A DNA stretch of 64,000 bases, from NCBI GenBank assembly GCA_034766995.1, contig CM068313.1, positions 33,391,496 to 33,455,495 on the forward strand. Direction: 5' to 3'. The position numbers were made by a program, and so were the translations under genes. Below the pieces are notes generated by a model. That model was not told the DNA's origin, made no database searches, and saw nothing but the letters and a program-made list of their open reading frames with translations. Position 1 is the first letter of the stretch; each line of letters opens with the position of its first letter. Shown in pieces: positions 11,546 to 23,920 of this stretch. This DNA comes from Acanthacorydalis orientalis. Its lineage: Eukaryota > Arthropoda > Insecta > Megaloptera > Corydalidae.

Positions 11546-12862
11546 TTATGAAATAAGAAATTTTAAAGTGTTAAGAGCTTCAATATGTGCCTGTGTAGTT
11601 GCTTCTTCAACACTCTTTCCTGAACCATAAAATGCAAGTAGAGGGTCACATAAAATTGTAAGTATTATTAAAAACATATTTTTGTCATTATGTACTAAAG
11701 TATCAATTTGCTTTTCACAGTCTAATAAATTTATTACTTTATTCAGCGTTGTTTCTGGGTCATCAAATGATTGAAGCTCTGACATCACTGACAATAATAA
11801 ATCTTGATCACTTATTTGAAATGAGTTATAAAAAGTTGATATTATTCGACTTTTGTCAGGATTTTTATTTTTTATTTGAGTGACTTTCTCCATCATTTCT
11901 GCATCTAATTTTTCAAATTCTTCAAGTGACACAATATCTACATTTCCAGCATCAGATAATGTATCCATTAGACACTGTAATATCTTTTTAGCTGCTTCTT
12001 GTTTTGCTACTTTTTTTGTAGGGCCTGTAGCACTGTATTTAATCGAACCAACTACATACTGTACAGTAAATTCCCGAGCATGGGGAGGACCGATATCGGA
12101 TATAAGGGTAGCTTGTGGTTCTGGTAGTTTTTTTTCCGCACATAAATCTTTAAGAGCACCAACATGGTTAACTAATAGTCGTACTGGACTACATGTACTA
12201 TCATGACTATATCTAGAAGATTGATTGGGTTTTCTAGATTTGCCTTCAGGTACATACCAACCTAAATGAAGTCATTAAAATTAAATTATTGTAGGCATTG
12301 TTTTTAAATAAAAAGACAATGAAAATAAAATTAAGTTGCTATTATCATTAATAATTTGAAATACTATTTGTTTTAATATACTGCAAGACAGCATTAATAT
12401 CTTCCTTATTATTAATATAGAATTAAATGCAATGACTAATTTTTATGTTATCAAATAATTTATCAACGACAATGATATAATTTATTTTAATAAACTTGTC
12501 ATAAACAATAGGTCCCTAAATTTTATAGAAAGTATTATGTATATGTGTACAAACATATATTAGTTATGAGTTTGCAGAAAATGCATACTAAATAAATCGA
12601 TATCATAATTATTCTCTATAAAATTTTATGAGTAATCACCTATTTGTTCTAATTTTTCTAAAGCATTCAAAGCAGCTTCATGTTTTGCATCTTTTTTAGA
12701 ACGACCTTGACCAGTTGCAGATACTGGCCCTGCGAATACGATATAATGAAAGTCCGGATCATGACTTGTTCCTGAATTTTGCATAAATTCATAGTGTGGT
12801 GTTGTATTACGTTTAACCATTAATTCTTGAAGGATCATAACCGGTGTTTTTGTATTATTCAT
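11546..12862 (-). CDS. dsRNA-binding protein, R2D2/Loquacious/TRBP type
   Basis: Two exons: 12862-12640 and 12261-11546, with a 378-nt GT-AG intron in phase 1. Total 939 nt, 312 residues. Proteins of this kind partner Dicer and load small RNA duplexes into Argonaute. Residues about 5-72 form a first double-stranded-RNA-binding domain (TPVMILQELMVKRNTTPHYE ... GQGRSKKDAKHEAAL). Residues about 107-172 form a second (VGALKDLCAEKKLPEPQ ... ATGPTKKVAKQEAAKKIL). Both keep the KKxAK helix that contacts RNA. The C-terminus (GSGKSVEEATTQAHIEAL) looks like a degenerate third domain lacking KKxAK, as in the protein-binding third domain of Loquacious/TRBP. The length is close to Drosophila R2D2, so R2D2 and Loquacious cannot be told apart here. 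AATAAA candidates on this strand lie at 11536-11531 and 11510-11505. Confidence 0.9.
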
Positions 12863-13339
12863 TTTTTTTTAATTTAACTTCATACAAATTTTGGTAAGAA
12901 ATATAATGAAATATATGTATATTCCTGTTGCTAAAAGTAAACAAAAATCAAAACACTTTAAACAATGAATGAATACTTGTGTTCACTACATATTTAAAAA
13001 TACAATTATTTCAAATATAATAATTAATGCAGGTTACGCTTCTTTAAATTGTTATTATTTGATTATTTAATGCACAAGAACAAGTAATTTGATAGCAATG
13101 GACTTCCCATAGATTAAAACTTTGACTATGGATGAAAGAATTATTGTCCTTGAGAACTGAAAGAAGGTTTCTAAAATAACTTGTCAAATTAATTTAATAT
13201 ATGGTCATTAATAAAATATACAACACTATGGTTTTATTCCTCTTCTGTTCAGTGGTAGAAGAAAAACAATTGTAAATGTTAATTATTCAAAATTATTTTA
13301 GCCTAATAGTAAGGTTAAGTAATTGTTGTTTATAAATAA
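12863..13339. promoter_or_regulatory. Divergent intergenic promoter region
   Basis: Only about 480 bp separate the start codons of the minus-strand dsRNA-binding gene and the plus-strand RWD/RING gene. Both 5' UTRs and promoters must lie here unless distal exons exist. I see no convincing TATA box or initiator, and no open frame. Confidence 0.5.
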
Positions 13340-14194
13340 ATGGGGTTGATAGAAGATGAATTGTCAGAAATTAGAAAACTTTGTGAACATCTTGTCGCAG
13401 GTTCTCGGCTTGTATCCTGTGTTCAAACAATGGTTCGGACTGAAATAAAAAGAACAGATTATAAAAAAATTGTTGTTTGTATACAATTTCCAGCAGATTA
13501 TCCATCATCTCCAGTTTTAGTTGAACTTAAAAGTAAAACATTGTCTGATAAATTTCTTAAAAAGTTAACAGAAATTTGTGATATTGAGTTAAAAAAATTA
13601 ATTGGAAAACCACAAATTCTTAAACTTTTAATATTTATTCGTAACTTTCTTGATGACAATCCATTATGTTGTTGTTATGATGAAATAATTAATATAAAAA
13701 AATTATTAAGTACAGCAGATGAATTAAAATTGAAACAAAAGTCATCTTCACTAATATTTAAAGTTTTTCAGAATAAATATTTCTTTAAGTGTAAAATAAT
13801 TGTTTTAGATGATTATCCTAACAGCTGTGTTCAGTAAGTAGATGTTGTCTAGTCAATTGTGATTCTGTTAGTTGCGTATGTTATTTCAGAATTGAGGATG
13901 CCAACACAAATTTTTCATTATTATTAAATCGCCATATAGTTGGGCAAAGCCAGGAAATTGCTCGGCGTTGCGTTGAACCACCGTTATGCAAAAAGAAATC
14001 AAATTTTAGTCCAGCACCTAGTTTGGAAAAAGTTGCAGAATTTATTATCAATTGTATTAAACATTTACCAATCGAAAAATGCCAAGTTTGTAAAAATGAC
14101 TGTTTACCTAGAAATCCAGAGGTATAATATAAATAAAATATCTGTATTTATAATTAATACTACTTTTTTAATACATACAGACATCACCATGTGC

Positions 14195-14239
<45 letters not shown>

Positions 14240-14349
14240 TAAGTGACTAGAGTGAAAGGTGCTAAATCTTACTGTGAGATTTTATTAGATTGATAACCAA
14301 TAGTGAGTCAATAATTTTTTTAATATGAAATTATATACAAAAATATATG

Positions 14350-14428
<79 letters not shown>

Positions 14429-15597
14429 AATGAATGTACATCTGTATGTTTGTGTGTGTATATGTATATTTACTGATTTCTACAACTGTGTTGGTTTATC
14501 TCTAAAATAAAGACATCTTCCAAAGTACAGTATAAAATATCCAGTATTTTTATTTTGTCTATTTATATATGTGCATACAATGAGTTTATATGAGGTGTAT
14601 TGGAAAGATTTTAATTTGTACTGTGAGGGAATTATGTAAATATAAAATTAAAATAAAACAAAATTTTGTTAAAAATATTATAGTGTACTTTTCTATATTA
14701 GTTTCAGTTTTAAGTGCCTTTTTCATTATTAGGTCAAAAGAAACTTCTATTACAGGTGGTTTTTTTGATATTTCTATTTGTAAATATTAATCATGATATG
14801 AAAAGGCAAGATAGATAAGTAATATTTATTTTGTTAATAAATTAGTAGCAAATTATTTTGCAACTAACAAAACAATTCACATTTGTGACTTATTATTTTA
14901 TATTTTTGTTACAATCAACAACATTGATGAATTGAATGCAAGCACAATTGTGTATAATTTTCTACTATATATGTATTTGTGTAATATATGAATCAAATAG
15001 AAATATTCTTTGCTATGTTTTTTAGATATTTGAATTTATTTATGGTTAAGAATTAAATACAGTATTTTTTCATTACATTATTTTCAGTATGCTATTGAAA
15101 GGTACAATTTCTTTATTTACTTATGAAAAAAATTTGATTTAATTTTATTTCATTTTAATTGAACCTTCTTTATTTAATGTATAATTTTTTACATTCAAAA
15201 TGAATATTTTTTAATAAAATATATTTTATTATAATATAAAGTCATTAAAGTTTTTCAATAATTTTCATTTTATTTCAAAATTTTGTAACGGTTACTATTA
15301 GTTACCTAAATATGAATAAAAGGACTTTAAAAGTGATTTTTTTAGGATGTTGAAAATAATGAACAAGCACCAAAACATATAGAAAGAGTTTATTGTGGAC
15401 ATTTGTATCATTTAGAATGTCTTTTGTTATATATGAAAAAACCACCATTTCAAAATAAAAAATGTGCAAATCCAGAGTGTGGTAAACCAGTTTATCATGT
15501 TAAATGGGGCTTATCAGATAAACTTGCAGAGAATAGATGGTCACATGAACAAGCGAGAGAACGAGAACTTGCTGAAGTAACAGACTTCTTTAAGTAA
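13340..15597 (+). CDS. RWD-like and RING-like zinc-binding protein
   Basis: Three exons: 13340-13833, 13890-14121 and 15346-15597. The introns are 56 nt and 1224 nt, GT-AG, with matching phases; total 978 nt, 325 residues. The start is the first ATG, preceded by an A-rich leader. Residues about 5-115 look like an RWD domain (helix with EIRKLCEHL, then strands ending in IQFPADYPSSPVLVEL, which carries the YPSSP turn typical of RWD/UBC folds). The C-terminal exons supply a zinc site: CQVCKNDC, then CGHLYHLEC and CANPEC, spaced like a variant RING finger. RWD plus RING suggests an E3 ubiquitin ligase, by inference. I cannot name the orthologue. AATAAA overlaps the stop (15596-15601) and recurs at 16192-16197. 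The second intron contains two AT arrays. Confidence 0.88.
14191..14236. repeat. (GT)n/(AT)n microsatellite in intron 2
   Basis: GT units followed by an AT run, inside the large intron of the RWD/RING gene. Confidence 0.9.
14353..14423. repeat. (AT)n microsatellite in intron 2
   Basis: About 35 uninterrupted AT units, the second array of this intron. Confidence 0.95.
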
Positions 15598-15601
15598 TAA
15601 A

Positions 15602-17260
15602 AAAATGTGTTGATTGTCACTATATATATGTATACTTTTTAGGTAATTTAATCAGTAAATTAATAAGTTTAATATTTATTTCATGTTATATATTTTTTAA
15701 TTACATTCTACTTTTGTACTAGTATATTAGAGATTTGGCAGATTAAAGTTTGGACAGCATTAGTGTATATGTTTCATATAACATTTTCTTTGTGAGTGTA
15801 ATATTTATTTATATATAGAAAGTGTATTTTTAATGAAGAAGAAACATGTTATTATTGGAGATTTTATTAATTGAAAGAATATTTTTTAAGTAAATTATAT
15901 TCAATATATATATATATTTATTGTGTGTGTGTATATTTTTTTGTAAGAATGGTTATTTTGTACATGTCAGATCCTACAATAAGTTTTAAACATTTTTTTA
16001 TCCACAAATTAAAATTTTAAGTATCTAAAAAAAAATATTTTAAACATTAAATTATAGACATGACATACCTTCTAAAAGTTTATTGTTTTTGAAATATTCT
16101 AAACAATTTAGGATTATGTTTAATTGATATAAATGTAAGACAGAGATTTAGTATAATTTTCATGTCAAAGATTTTTATATGAAATTTGTTTAATAAATGC
16201 TTATTAAATATAACTCTTTTTTTATATTTATCAAGGTGCAAACATCTTTTTCTGAAAATAATGGTTATGATCTTTCACTGAATATATTCAATTTAGAATT
16301 TTTAACTAATTTCGTCACAACTTTGTGATAGAAGTGAAATGAATATTAAAAAAAAAAACAACTAATTTTTTTTTGAAATCTGAACTACCTTTATTTTAAT
16401 TATATAAAACATTTTGTCTACACGAATGTTAATTCCCAATTTTCCAAAAGATATCAAAAACATTTTGCGTTTATATCGCGATTAAATATTCATTGAACTG
16501 TCAGCTAAAGATTTTTAATACATTAATATTAAAAAAATAATTCCGTATTTTCAAATTTTTTTCAAAATATTTGCGTTAATCGTAATTGTAAAGTAATATA
16601 CTATTTACATTAATAAAATACGGCTTTTTTATTAAAATAATTGTACTATTGAAAAACTACTTCAAAATATGTGTTTTGAATAATTATGACATAAATGACA
16701 TAAGAAGGTAATTGTTGTAATCGAATTTATTCTTTATAGTCGTAACTCGCGATTAACGATATTGTTTTCATTATTATTACGCAAATATAGTTATGTAATG
16801 TTGAAAAGTTACATTGAAAAGTATGATTTTTCAATCGCGTTACCTGGATATATCAATTCAAGTAAAATCATATTTACCGTTCTAATGTTGTGTTTATTGA
16901 ATATTTTGACGAAAAGTTATAGTTACACTTATTTAACTTATGAACTGAACTAGTTGACAGTTGTGAATGCGTTTTAAATGTATTGTTTTATGGAGCAATA
17001 AAAAATCGAAATACTACATTTGAAAACAGAACCACCTTCAATACCCATAATATTTTAAACAGGTAAATAACTTTTAATTATTCTTGATTTTGTATGTAAA
17101 ATATTTGAACTGATTACAGTGTTTTATTAATACATTTATTAACGCTTGCAATAATTAAAAAAACAACGTCAGTACACGTTTAATGATTAGTTTTAGAACC
17201 TTAAATTTTAGTATTTCCGATGAAATAATATTATATTTAAAATATTAAAACAATAATATA
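15602..17260. other. Non-coding A+T-rich DNA
   Basis: 3' flank of the RWD/RING gene. An open frame at 16762-16953 has no recognisable content and background composition. Nothing else stands out. Confidence 0.5.
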
Positions 17261-17338
17261 TTAAGTTGGTATAAAAATAATTGTGGTTTATGATTAAAAT
17301 TCATAACAAAAACCGCAATTATTTTTCTACCGACCTAA
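17261..17338. mobile_element. 78-bp miniature mariner (MADE1-like MITE)
   Basis: The element is two mariner terminal repeats joined by a few bases. The left arm starts TTAAGTTGGTATAAAAATAA and continues TTGTGG. The right arm, reverse-complemented, starts TTAGGTCGGTAGAAAAATAA and continues TTGCGG. TA lies on both sides (17259-17260 and 17339-17340), the hallmark of mariner insertion. The ends match the mariner-class ends at 25749 and 31448. The organisation is the same as human MADE1, an 80-bp MITE derived from a mariner. The whole element can fold into one hairpin. Confidence 0.9.
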
Positions 17339-17654
17339 TAAATAAAATTAATCAAAAACATGCATACATTCTGAATGTTATACATATAAGTTAAAATGAA
17401 AGAAAAGAAATAATGAAAAACGGATACTATTCTGACTTGAATTGAATTTTTCAGTAACATAATGAATAAACTATCAGGTTATATTAATAGTGTATTTTAT
17501 AAATAAGTAATTTATTTGAAATAAAATATGCAAACATAATGTCGATATATATTAAACGAAATATATTTTAGGTTCAAATAAAAATAAATGAAGTATATTT
17601 AAAATTTTCGTTAACAATTTAAAATGTTACATAAATTAACATAATAAATTGAAG

Positions 17655-17659
<5 letters not shown>

Positions 17660-17705
<46 letters not shown>
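17660..17705. repeat. (AT)n microsatellite
   Basis: Uninterrupted AT dinucleotides. Confidence 0.95.
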
Positions 17706-17710
<5 letters not shown>

Positions 17711-18048
17711 TTTATCTGATTATTATATTTTTACTTCAATTATAAATTATACAAATATATTTAACAGCCTGTATATGAGTAAAATTTAAGTAAATGAAAA
17801 ATATAATTTTTTAGCAAATGCAAGTAATGACAATGGATATGAATCTTGTACAATTAAAAACCAAATAATAATTTTGAGGAAATCGTTATTTATTTCATAT
17901 AATTATTTATTATTTCAAATGATCATTATGTTTGTTAAATTTTTTGTTTTTTGTCATTTATTCGTCTTATAATTGCACATATTAAGGCTTTAAAGATATC
18001 ATAGGAGCCTATTTATATTTTTTAATTGTAATAAAATATTAGATACAA

Positions 18049-18052
<4 letters not shown>

Positions 18053-18106
<54 letters not shown>
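18053..18106. repeat. (AT)n microsatellite
   Basis: AT dinucleotides in intergenic DNA. Confidence 0.95.
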
Positions 18107-18109
<3 letters not shown>

Positions 18110-18610
18110 CTACTTTTAGCGATTTAATAACGCATCTTTTGTAATTTCATGTTATCTGTAAAAATATGTTATAATTATAGCGAAAATCAAATACTTTTTA
18201 TATCAAAATTGATTGTTTTTATTTCCTTTGAAAAAATTGTGAAATTGTTTATATTTCCGTTTCTAAACCTTCGATATATAATCACAAATTGGAATTTTAA
18301 AAAATAGTTTTTATTTGTTGTACATTTCAAAGTCTACGCATTTTAAATTTATAGAAAAATGCTATGATAAGGTCTCTTACTTTTTTAAATAAAAGTTGTT
18401 TGAAAATGTCAAATATAGAGAAAGTATTAGAAGAAAGATAATTGTCTTTAGAAAAAATAAGATTTTATGTAGACATTTCTTCCATTTCTCTGTTATATGA
18501 CACACCTCTGTTTCGTAATCATGTAAATATATGAGTGGGAGTTAACGTATTATAGTAAAACACATTTGTCTTTTTATTTTTAGTGTATTTCTCTTATAAC
18601 ACCATGTATG

Positions 18611-18613
<3 letters not shown>

Positions 18614-18674
<61 letters not shown>
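18614..18674. repeat. (AT)n microsatellite
   Basis: About 30 AT units. Confidence 0.95.
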
Positions 18675-18678
<4 letters not shown>

Positions 18679-18835
18679 TCAACTACATAATTAATTGCAA
18701 CATAATAAATAATTTGTTTTCTTAAAATTATGAACAAAGAAATATTCCAGTCAATTTTCTCAAAAAATATATTTATTTTATTGATTTTTGCGATATCTTT
18801 TCTATATTTTGATTTTATTTCTTTGACTTTATTAA

Positions 18836-18843
<8 letters not shown>

Positions 18844-18889
<46 letters not shown>
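18844..18889. repeat. (AT)n microsatellite
   Basis: AT dinucleotides only 170 bp after the preceding array. Confidence 0.95.
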
Positions 18890-18892
<3 letters not shown>

Positions 18893-19830
18893 GTCAGTAT
18901 GGATTTATCTTCTGATTGATTTAGGTGTATAAATAATAGTTTAATTTATAATGAAAGTACGTTTATGGTTTAAAATAAATATTCCAAATATTCTGTCACA
19001 CGTTCTTAAAACGTTCATTTAAATATTTGGCCATTAGAGTCACAGTTTTTTTCCACCGGAAATGTTAAGAAAAGTGTACTTTGGTAACATTTTCTTTTTT
19101 ATACAGATGTGTATGTTACAGATCTGTTATACGTACTGCGGTACAAGTTCTCTCTTTATTGATCTATTTCGTAGTGAATGTCGCTAGTCTTACTGGCTAC
19201 ACTATACGTATTGTGAAACTGCTTTTATAATAAACTTCAAAATGTCTTTTATTCAAAGAACAACTTTTTAAAATTGTAATCGCAATAGTATTTAATTTAA
19301 AAAAATAATATTAATTATCGAATAAATGTATTAAAACCTATATTTTATCATAATTTTGTGTAATATAAAGAGTAATATTTTAGTACTACAGTTTATTAAA
19401 GTAAAATCTTTTAATATTTAAATTGGTCTCTACGCACTTCAATATCAGATATTTTATTTTTAATTACATAAATATACATTTTGAGTTGAATTTGTAGTTA
19501 ATGGATAACTAAATATTTTTATAATGTTTTTTTATAACATTTTAAATATTTGTATGCCTTATCTGCAATTAATATTTTTAATCTTGTCAACTATTTACAA
19601 GAATTATACTAAAATGTAATATTATTTTTATTCTACATCGTCCCCGAAATAATTATAAATTAGAAAGTGTAAAAAAAACACAGGAAAATTTAAATGAATT
19701 ATTTTTTAATTTATTTTATTAATTGTGAAATATTACAATCAATAATAATATATATGAAAAACAACATATTTGATATGTTTGGTCATTTTGTGTGCATCTA
19801 TATATTTCTATCTCCTATTAAACACATACA

Positions 19831-19833
<3 letters not shown>

Positions 19834-19873
<40 letters not shown>
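19834..19873. repeat. (AT)n microsatellite
   Basis: About 20 AT units. Confidence 0.95.
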
Positions 19874-19876
<3 letters not shown>

Positions 19877-20394
19877 CATACACTGCAGGAGAAGTAAAAG
19901 AAAGATATATTTTATTATTACTGGAATATCATTTTACTTTTGAATATAAATAAATATTTATATTTTTATTAAAAAAATCGTTATTATGTAAAGAAATATT
20001 CATACAGAATTTAATTAAAAATTTAACGTCTGTGTGGAATGTAAATATTTTTTTAGAATTTTCTCTGGAATCGAAAAATGATAAATTTCATTAATTTAAA
20101 AACGCTTCTGATCTAAATATCACATTTTTGCAGATTTATTTTGATTTACTTTTCAGGTTGATTTTTATACGAAGATCATTTTTTTGAAGTTTAAGTTTAT
20201 TCTCATATTAGATATTTAATATTTTAAAATAAATTTGAAGACGGTATTCCTTATGAAACTAATTGTTATTCATTTAAACAAGAGTAATCTAGTGAATAGC
20301 GGTCATGGAAATTAATGTATTAACTCGATTAGAACAAAATGACTTATAGTCAGAAAAAATGAAATAAAGGACATTTATAAGATGATTATTAGAT

Positions 20395-20397
<3 letters not shown>

Positions 20398-20452
<55 letters not shown>
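20398..20452. repeat. (AT)n microsatellite
   Basis: About 27 AT units. Confidence 0.95.
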
Positions 20453-20453
<1 letters not shown>

Positions 20454-20795
20454 TGCCTATCTTGAGCTGATTTAATTATCCAGGAAAGGATAATTCCACC
20501 TATCTGTTGAGTAGTATAAAATCACTGCTTAGTTTGATATTTCTCTAATATATTGGTCATTTTCAAACGTTCAATGATAAGAATTCAAAAAGTTTATCCA
20601 TAGAAACAGGAACAAGGCAGCTGGTGGCAATTGTATGATAATGCCCCGTCTTTCATTGTCGTTTGCGAGTTTTTAACATGAAATATAAATATAATACTTT
20701 TATTTTTTATTCTATTCTGTGCATTGAAAAACAAGATATTCAGTTCATTTTACCATGGATATCTGTTTGTATGTATATATATATATATATATTGA

Positions 20796-20900
20796 TGTGG
20801 GCAATTTAACACGGCTCTCCTCACAATCATTTCTCCAAAAAGCGTCATACTGCCTCTTCATCGCAGTTTCTAATCACCCCCTTATACACCTGATTTGTCA
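20796..20900. repeat. Diverged dispersed repeat, copy A
   Basis: The segment starts GTGGGCAATTTAA and contains TTTCTCCAAAAAGCGTCA. A similar order of motifs (GTGGGCTATTTAA, then TTTCCCTGAGAAGCGTCA) occurs at 32232-32335. Family unknown. Confidence 0.4.
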
Positions 20901-21455
20901 TTTTCTAACTATTTTTTGTTGCTGAGACAAAAATTGATTACGAAAAGCACAACTTTTCATACAATTGATGGCATTTGCACATCTTTGAACGATTTCCTCG
21001 AGGCTATCTTTAAGAAATACTCACAGAAATGCTTTGTAACATTTTATGATTCTTGCAGATAGAATATATATTGCGAATAAAGCGTAATGATAAATTAATA
21101 ACTTGAATATAACTGTATTTCTTTATAATCGACATGGAAAGTTTTGGAGAATGAATTTGTATACTCCAGTTTATCATAAATCAGATCCAGTAACACGAAT
21201 TTATTTGAATTAAATAAATAGTGATTCGTTTGTTTTACTGAAAATAGCTGGAGATAAAAGAAAGGTTTTTGAATACATGATTGTAATTCATTTCACACAC
21301 TTACATTTCTACTGAAAACATAATATTTAAAAATATGTCTTCTATAGCCATTTCAACGTATGTAAATATTTTTTGATGAACCTCCTCACATAGTGGGTGT
21401 TTATTAAATAATTTAAACAAACAAATTAGTCTTGTAACTGCCCTACATGCAAACA

Positions 21456-21458
<3 letters not shown>

Positions 21459-21508
<50 letters not shown>

Positions 21509-21515
21509 ATGTATG
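21459..21515. repeat. (AT)n/(GT)n microsatellite
   Basis: AT run followed by GT run. Confidence 0.95.
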
Positions 21516-21869
21516 TGGACTGTTTCTTGTAAGATAAACATATTATTAAAAACGTAATGTGTTGAAAGAGTAAATTACATTATTCATTTATATCACATAA
21601 ATGATTTTCATAATTTACCATAATATTAGTAGACATTTTTTTTATGATCGGATCATCCAAATTTAATTATATTCAATACATGATATAAAATTAAAAATAT
21701 TGTATAGTTTACAATGAAGAATATTTTCGTGCAAAGTTTCGTTCAAAAAATAAATTGAGAATCGTTGAATAAAAGATATTACTTCTAAGAAAACTTCTCA
21801 TTTTATTTTGCTCTCTTATTGAAAATTTATTAGACAATTAGAACTATTCTTAACGATGAATTTAAATAC

Positions 21870-21875
<6 letters not shown>

Positions 21876-21920
<45 letters not shown>
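21876..21920. repeat. (AT)n microsatellite
   Basis: About 22 AT units. Confidence 0.95.
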
Positions 21921-21922
<2 letters not shown>

Positions 21923-22270
21923 CTAAATATATTTTTTTATATTTGAATAAAATTCAATTTTATTATAATAAAACTGTTATATGGTTTTATTTTTCGTTTT
22001 GACGTTAATTTTACTTGTATTATAACACCATAATTCGAAATTTAAAAAAATGATAAAAATCATAATTGGGTTTTTGTGCTGTTTTTTCCTATATTTGTTA
22101 TTTACCGATAGTTAAGATACATACAAATGTGTATGTAGACATATTATATACGTACAATATTTAATTTAATCTGTATTTATATTGGTATATTTAGGAAAAT
22201 CTTATATTTGTTTTCATTATAAAAGAACTAAAAAGAAAGTGTAAAAAAGTGTTATTGTACGGGTCCATAG

Positions 22271-22271
<1 letters not shown>

Positions 22272-22346
<75 letters not shown>
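22272..22346. repeat. (AT)n microsatellite
   Basis: About 37 AT units, next to a 160-bp segment (22380-22545) of higher G+C that holds no gene I can recognise. Confidence 0.95.
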
Positions 22347-22348
<2 letters not shown>

Positions 22349-23010
22349 GTATGTATATGAATACATTTTTGTATTTTTGTGAATGTATAGAAAAATAATT
22401 GACAGGTGTTGTCGGTGGTGAATATTAAAGTCAGATGGCAACCGTTGGCTCGTGCCTGAGGTCATTCGAGCATGCTGTATCCTTCTACCCGTTGTCATAT
22501 TGCACATTATTAAGAGCGGCCTGTATTTGCGTTGTATGTACAGAGTGATCAATTATAATTGTAATAGCTGTATACTTTTTTCGAATTAATTTTTAAAAAT
22601 AAAATTATAACCATGTAGATAAGAAAACAAAAATAATTAGTATTTTAATAAAATTTATATTCAATAGAATAAGTATTTTATAAAAATTTCATCCTTAATA
22701 TAAATTGAAATGATTTATGTAAGTGAATATTTAGTTAGTATTAGTTAACTTGCTAATTTAAAGTTTATTATAATGAACTTAATTTACAAATAGTAATGAA
22801 AATAAAAGTAGTGTACGGATAGTATGTAGAAAATTATTTAATAATCAAGAATTAGTCCTAAATATAAAAATTGGTTAAATTCGAAAATAGTGGGTTATAT
22901 GTTTTTTTTATATAGAAATTATAAATTGTTAATGTGCTTTTACGAGTATAAGTCATAGAAATGAATCATTTTTGTATTTTTTTGAAGTGTTTTTTGTACT
23001 TTAGCACTCT

Positions 23011-23120
23011 AATGATGATGGCATTACCATCGAAATGCCTATAAGCAATAACAAAAATAATCAATAATGATTTATTGAACATTTTTAACCAGAAAACAAT
23101 TTTATGATTAGCAATTCATG
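23011..23120. mobile_element. Solo arm of foldback element
   Basis: GATGATGGCATTACCATCGA followed by AATGCC and ATAAGCAATAAC matches the right arm of the complete element at 23921-24206 (GATGTTGGCGTTGCCATCGA). The match continues through the AATAATCAATAA and TTTATT motifs. No left arm is seen upstream, so this is a solo or half copy. Confidence 0.65.
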
Positions 23121-23199
23121 AAAAAAAATAATTTTTGTTTTAAATAGGTACTCATATTTGTTTTTCTTTGAATTCAGGAGTTCAATTGGAATTTAAGCA

Positions 23200-23204
<5 letters not shown>

Positions 23205-23257
<53 letters not shown>
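23205..23257. repeat. (AT)n microsatellite
   Basis: About 26 AT units. Confidence 0.95.
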
Positions 23258-23261
<4 letters not shown>

Positions 23262-23528
23262 TTCGTGAGTGTATTTTATAATAATAATAGACTCGCTTGA
23301 AAAACTCGTACAAAATATTCTTGTATAATTATCATCGTTCTGCACAAATGGTAATAATAAACTTAAGTTTTGACTGATAACTGGTTTTCTTGCTTTAACA
23401 AGGACACACTATTTTCATTAAATAAAATGAAGATATGTTATTTTTGAAGTAATGTACAATTTATTAGGTCTTTTGGTTCACAAATATTCCGTATTAGATT
23501 TTAAATATTTAATATAAACCCTTTTTAA

Positions 23529-23756
23529 TTGCAAAAATTGTCTGTACTCGTTTTGGTATGCTATCTATTCATCTTTTATCAGATTAATACTGTTTTGGAT
23601 TATAATTCCAAATTTGAATTTATTTTTGTATCAGTTCTGGTTCTGTATCTGTTGTGGGTAAAATGTCAGATTGCAGCTTATTTATATCGAAATCAGGCAA
23701 TGTCTATACAACCAAGCGTAATGAGTTTAGATTCACTGTGCAATCAATACTCTTAA
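23529..23756 (+). CDS. Weak candidate coding segment, hydrophobic
   Basis: The open frame has clearly higher G+C than its flanks and mixed codon use. The product would be two hydrophobic stretches (VLVLVCYLFIFYQI and VSVLVLYLLWV) followed by a polar tail (SLDSLCNQYS) and TAA. It lacks a convincing ATG (it opens with TTG) and no acceptor is evident upstream. It may be a decayed or partial membrane-protein exon, or chance. Confidence 0.15.
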   Translation: MQKLSVLVLVCYLFIFYQINTVLDYNSKFEFIFVSVLVLYLLWVKCQIAAYLYRNQAMSIQPSVMSLDSLCNQYS

Positions 23757-23920
23757 TGTATATAGAATTAATTAAAGAATAAACCCTTAAAATAATAATT
23801 TTGTCATTGTATGTTTCATTAAACAAACTTAGTAAAATTGCATTAACAATTTACTTGTCAGTATATATAAATTTATCACAATAACAGTTCTGAGACTGGC
23901 TAAATTCACTTTCACACATG

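Noticed and set aside
11880..12206. 108-codon plus-strand ORF
   Set aside because: Antisense shadow of the dsRNA-binding gene, whose minus-strand frame carries two recognisable domains.
13940..14242. 100-codon ORF overlapping exon 2 of the RWD/RING gene
   Set aside because: It is an alternative frame of that exon running into an AT array; the spliced frame gives the zinc ligands.
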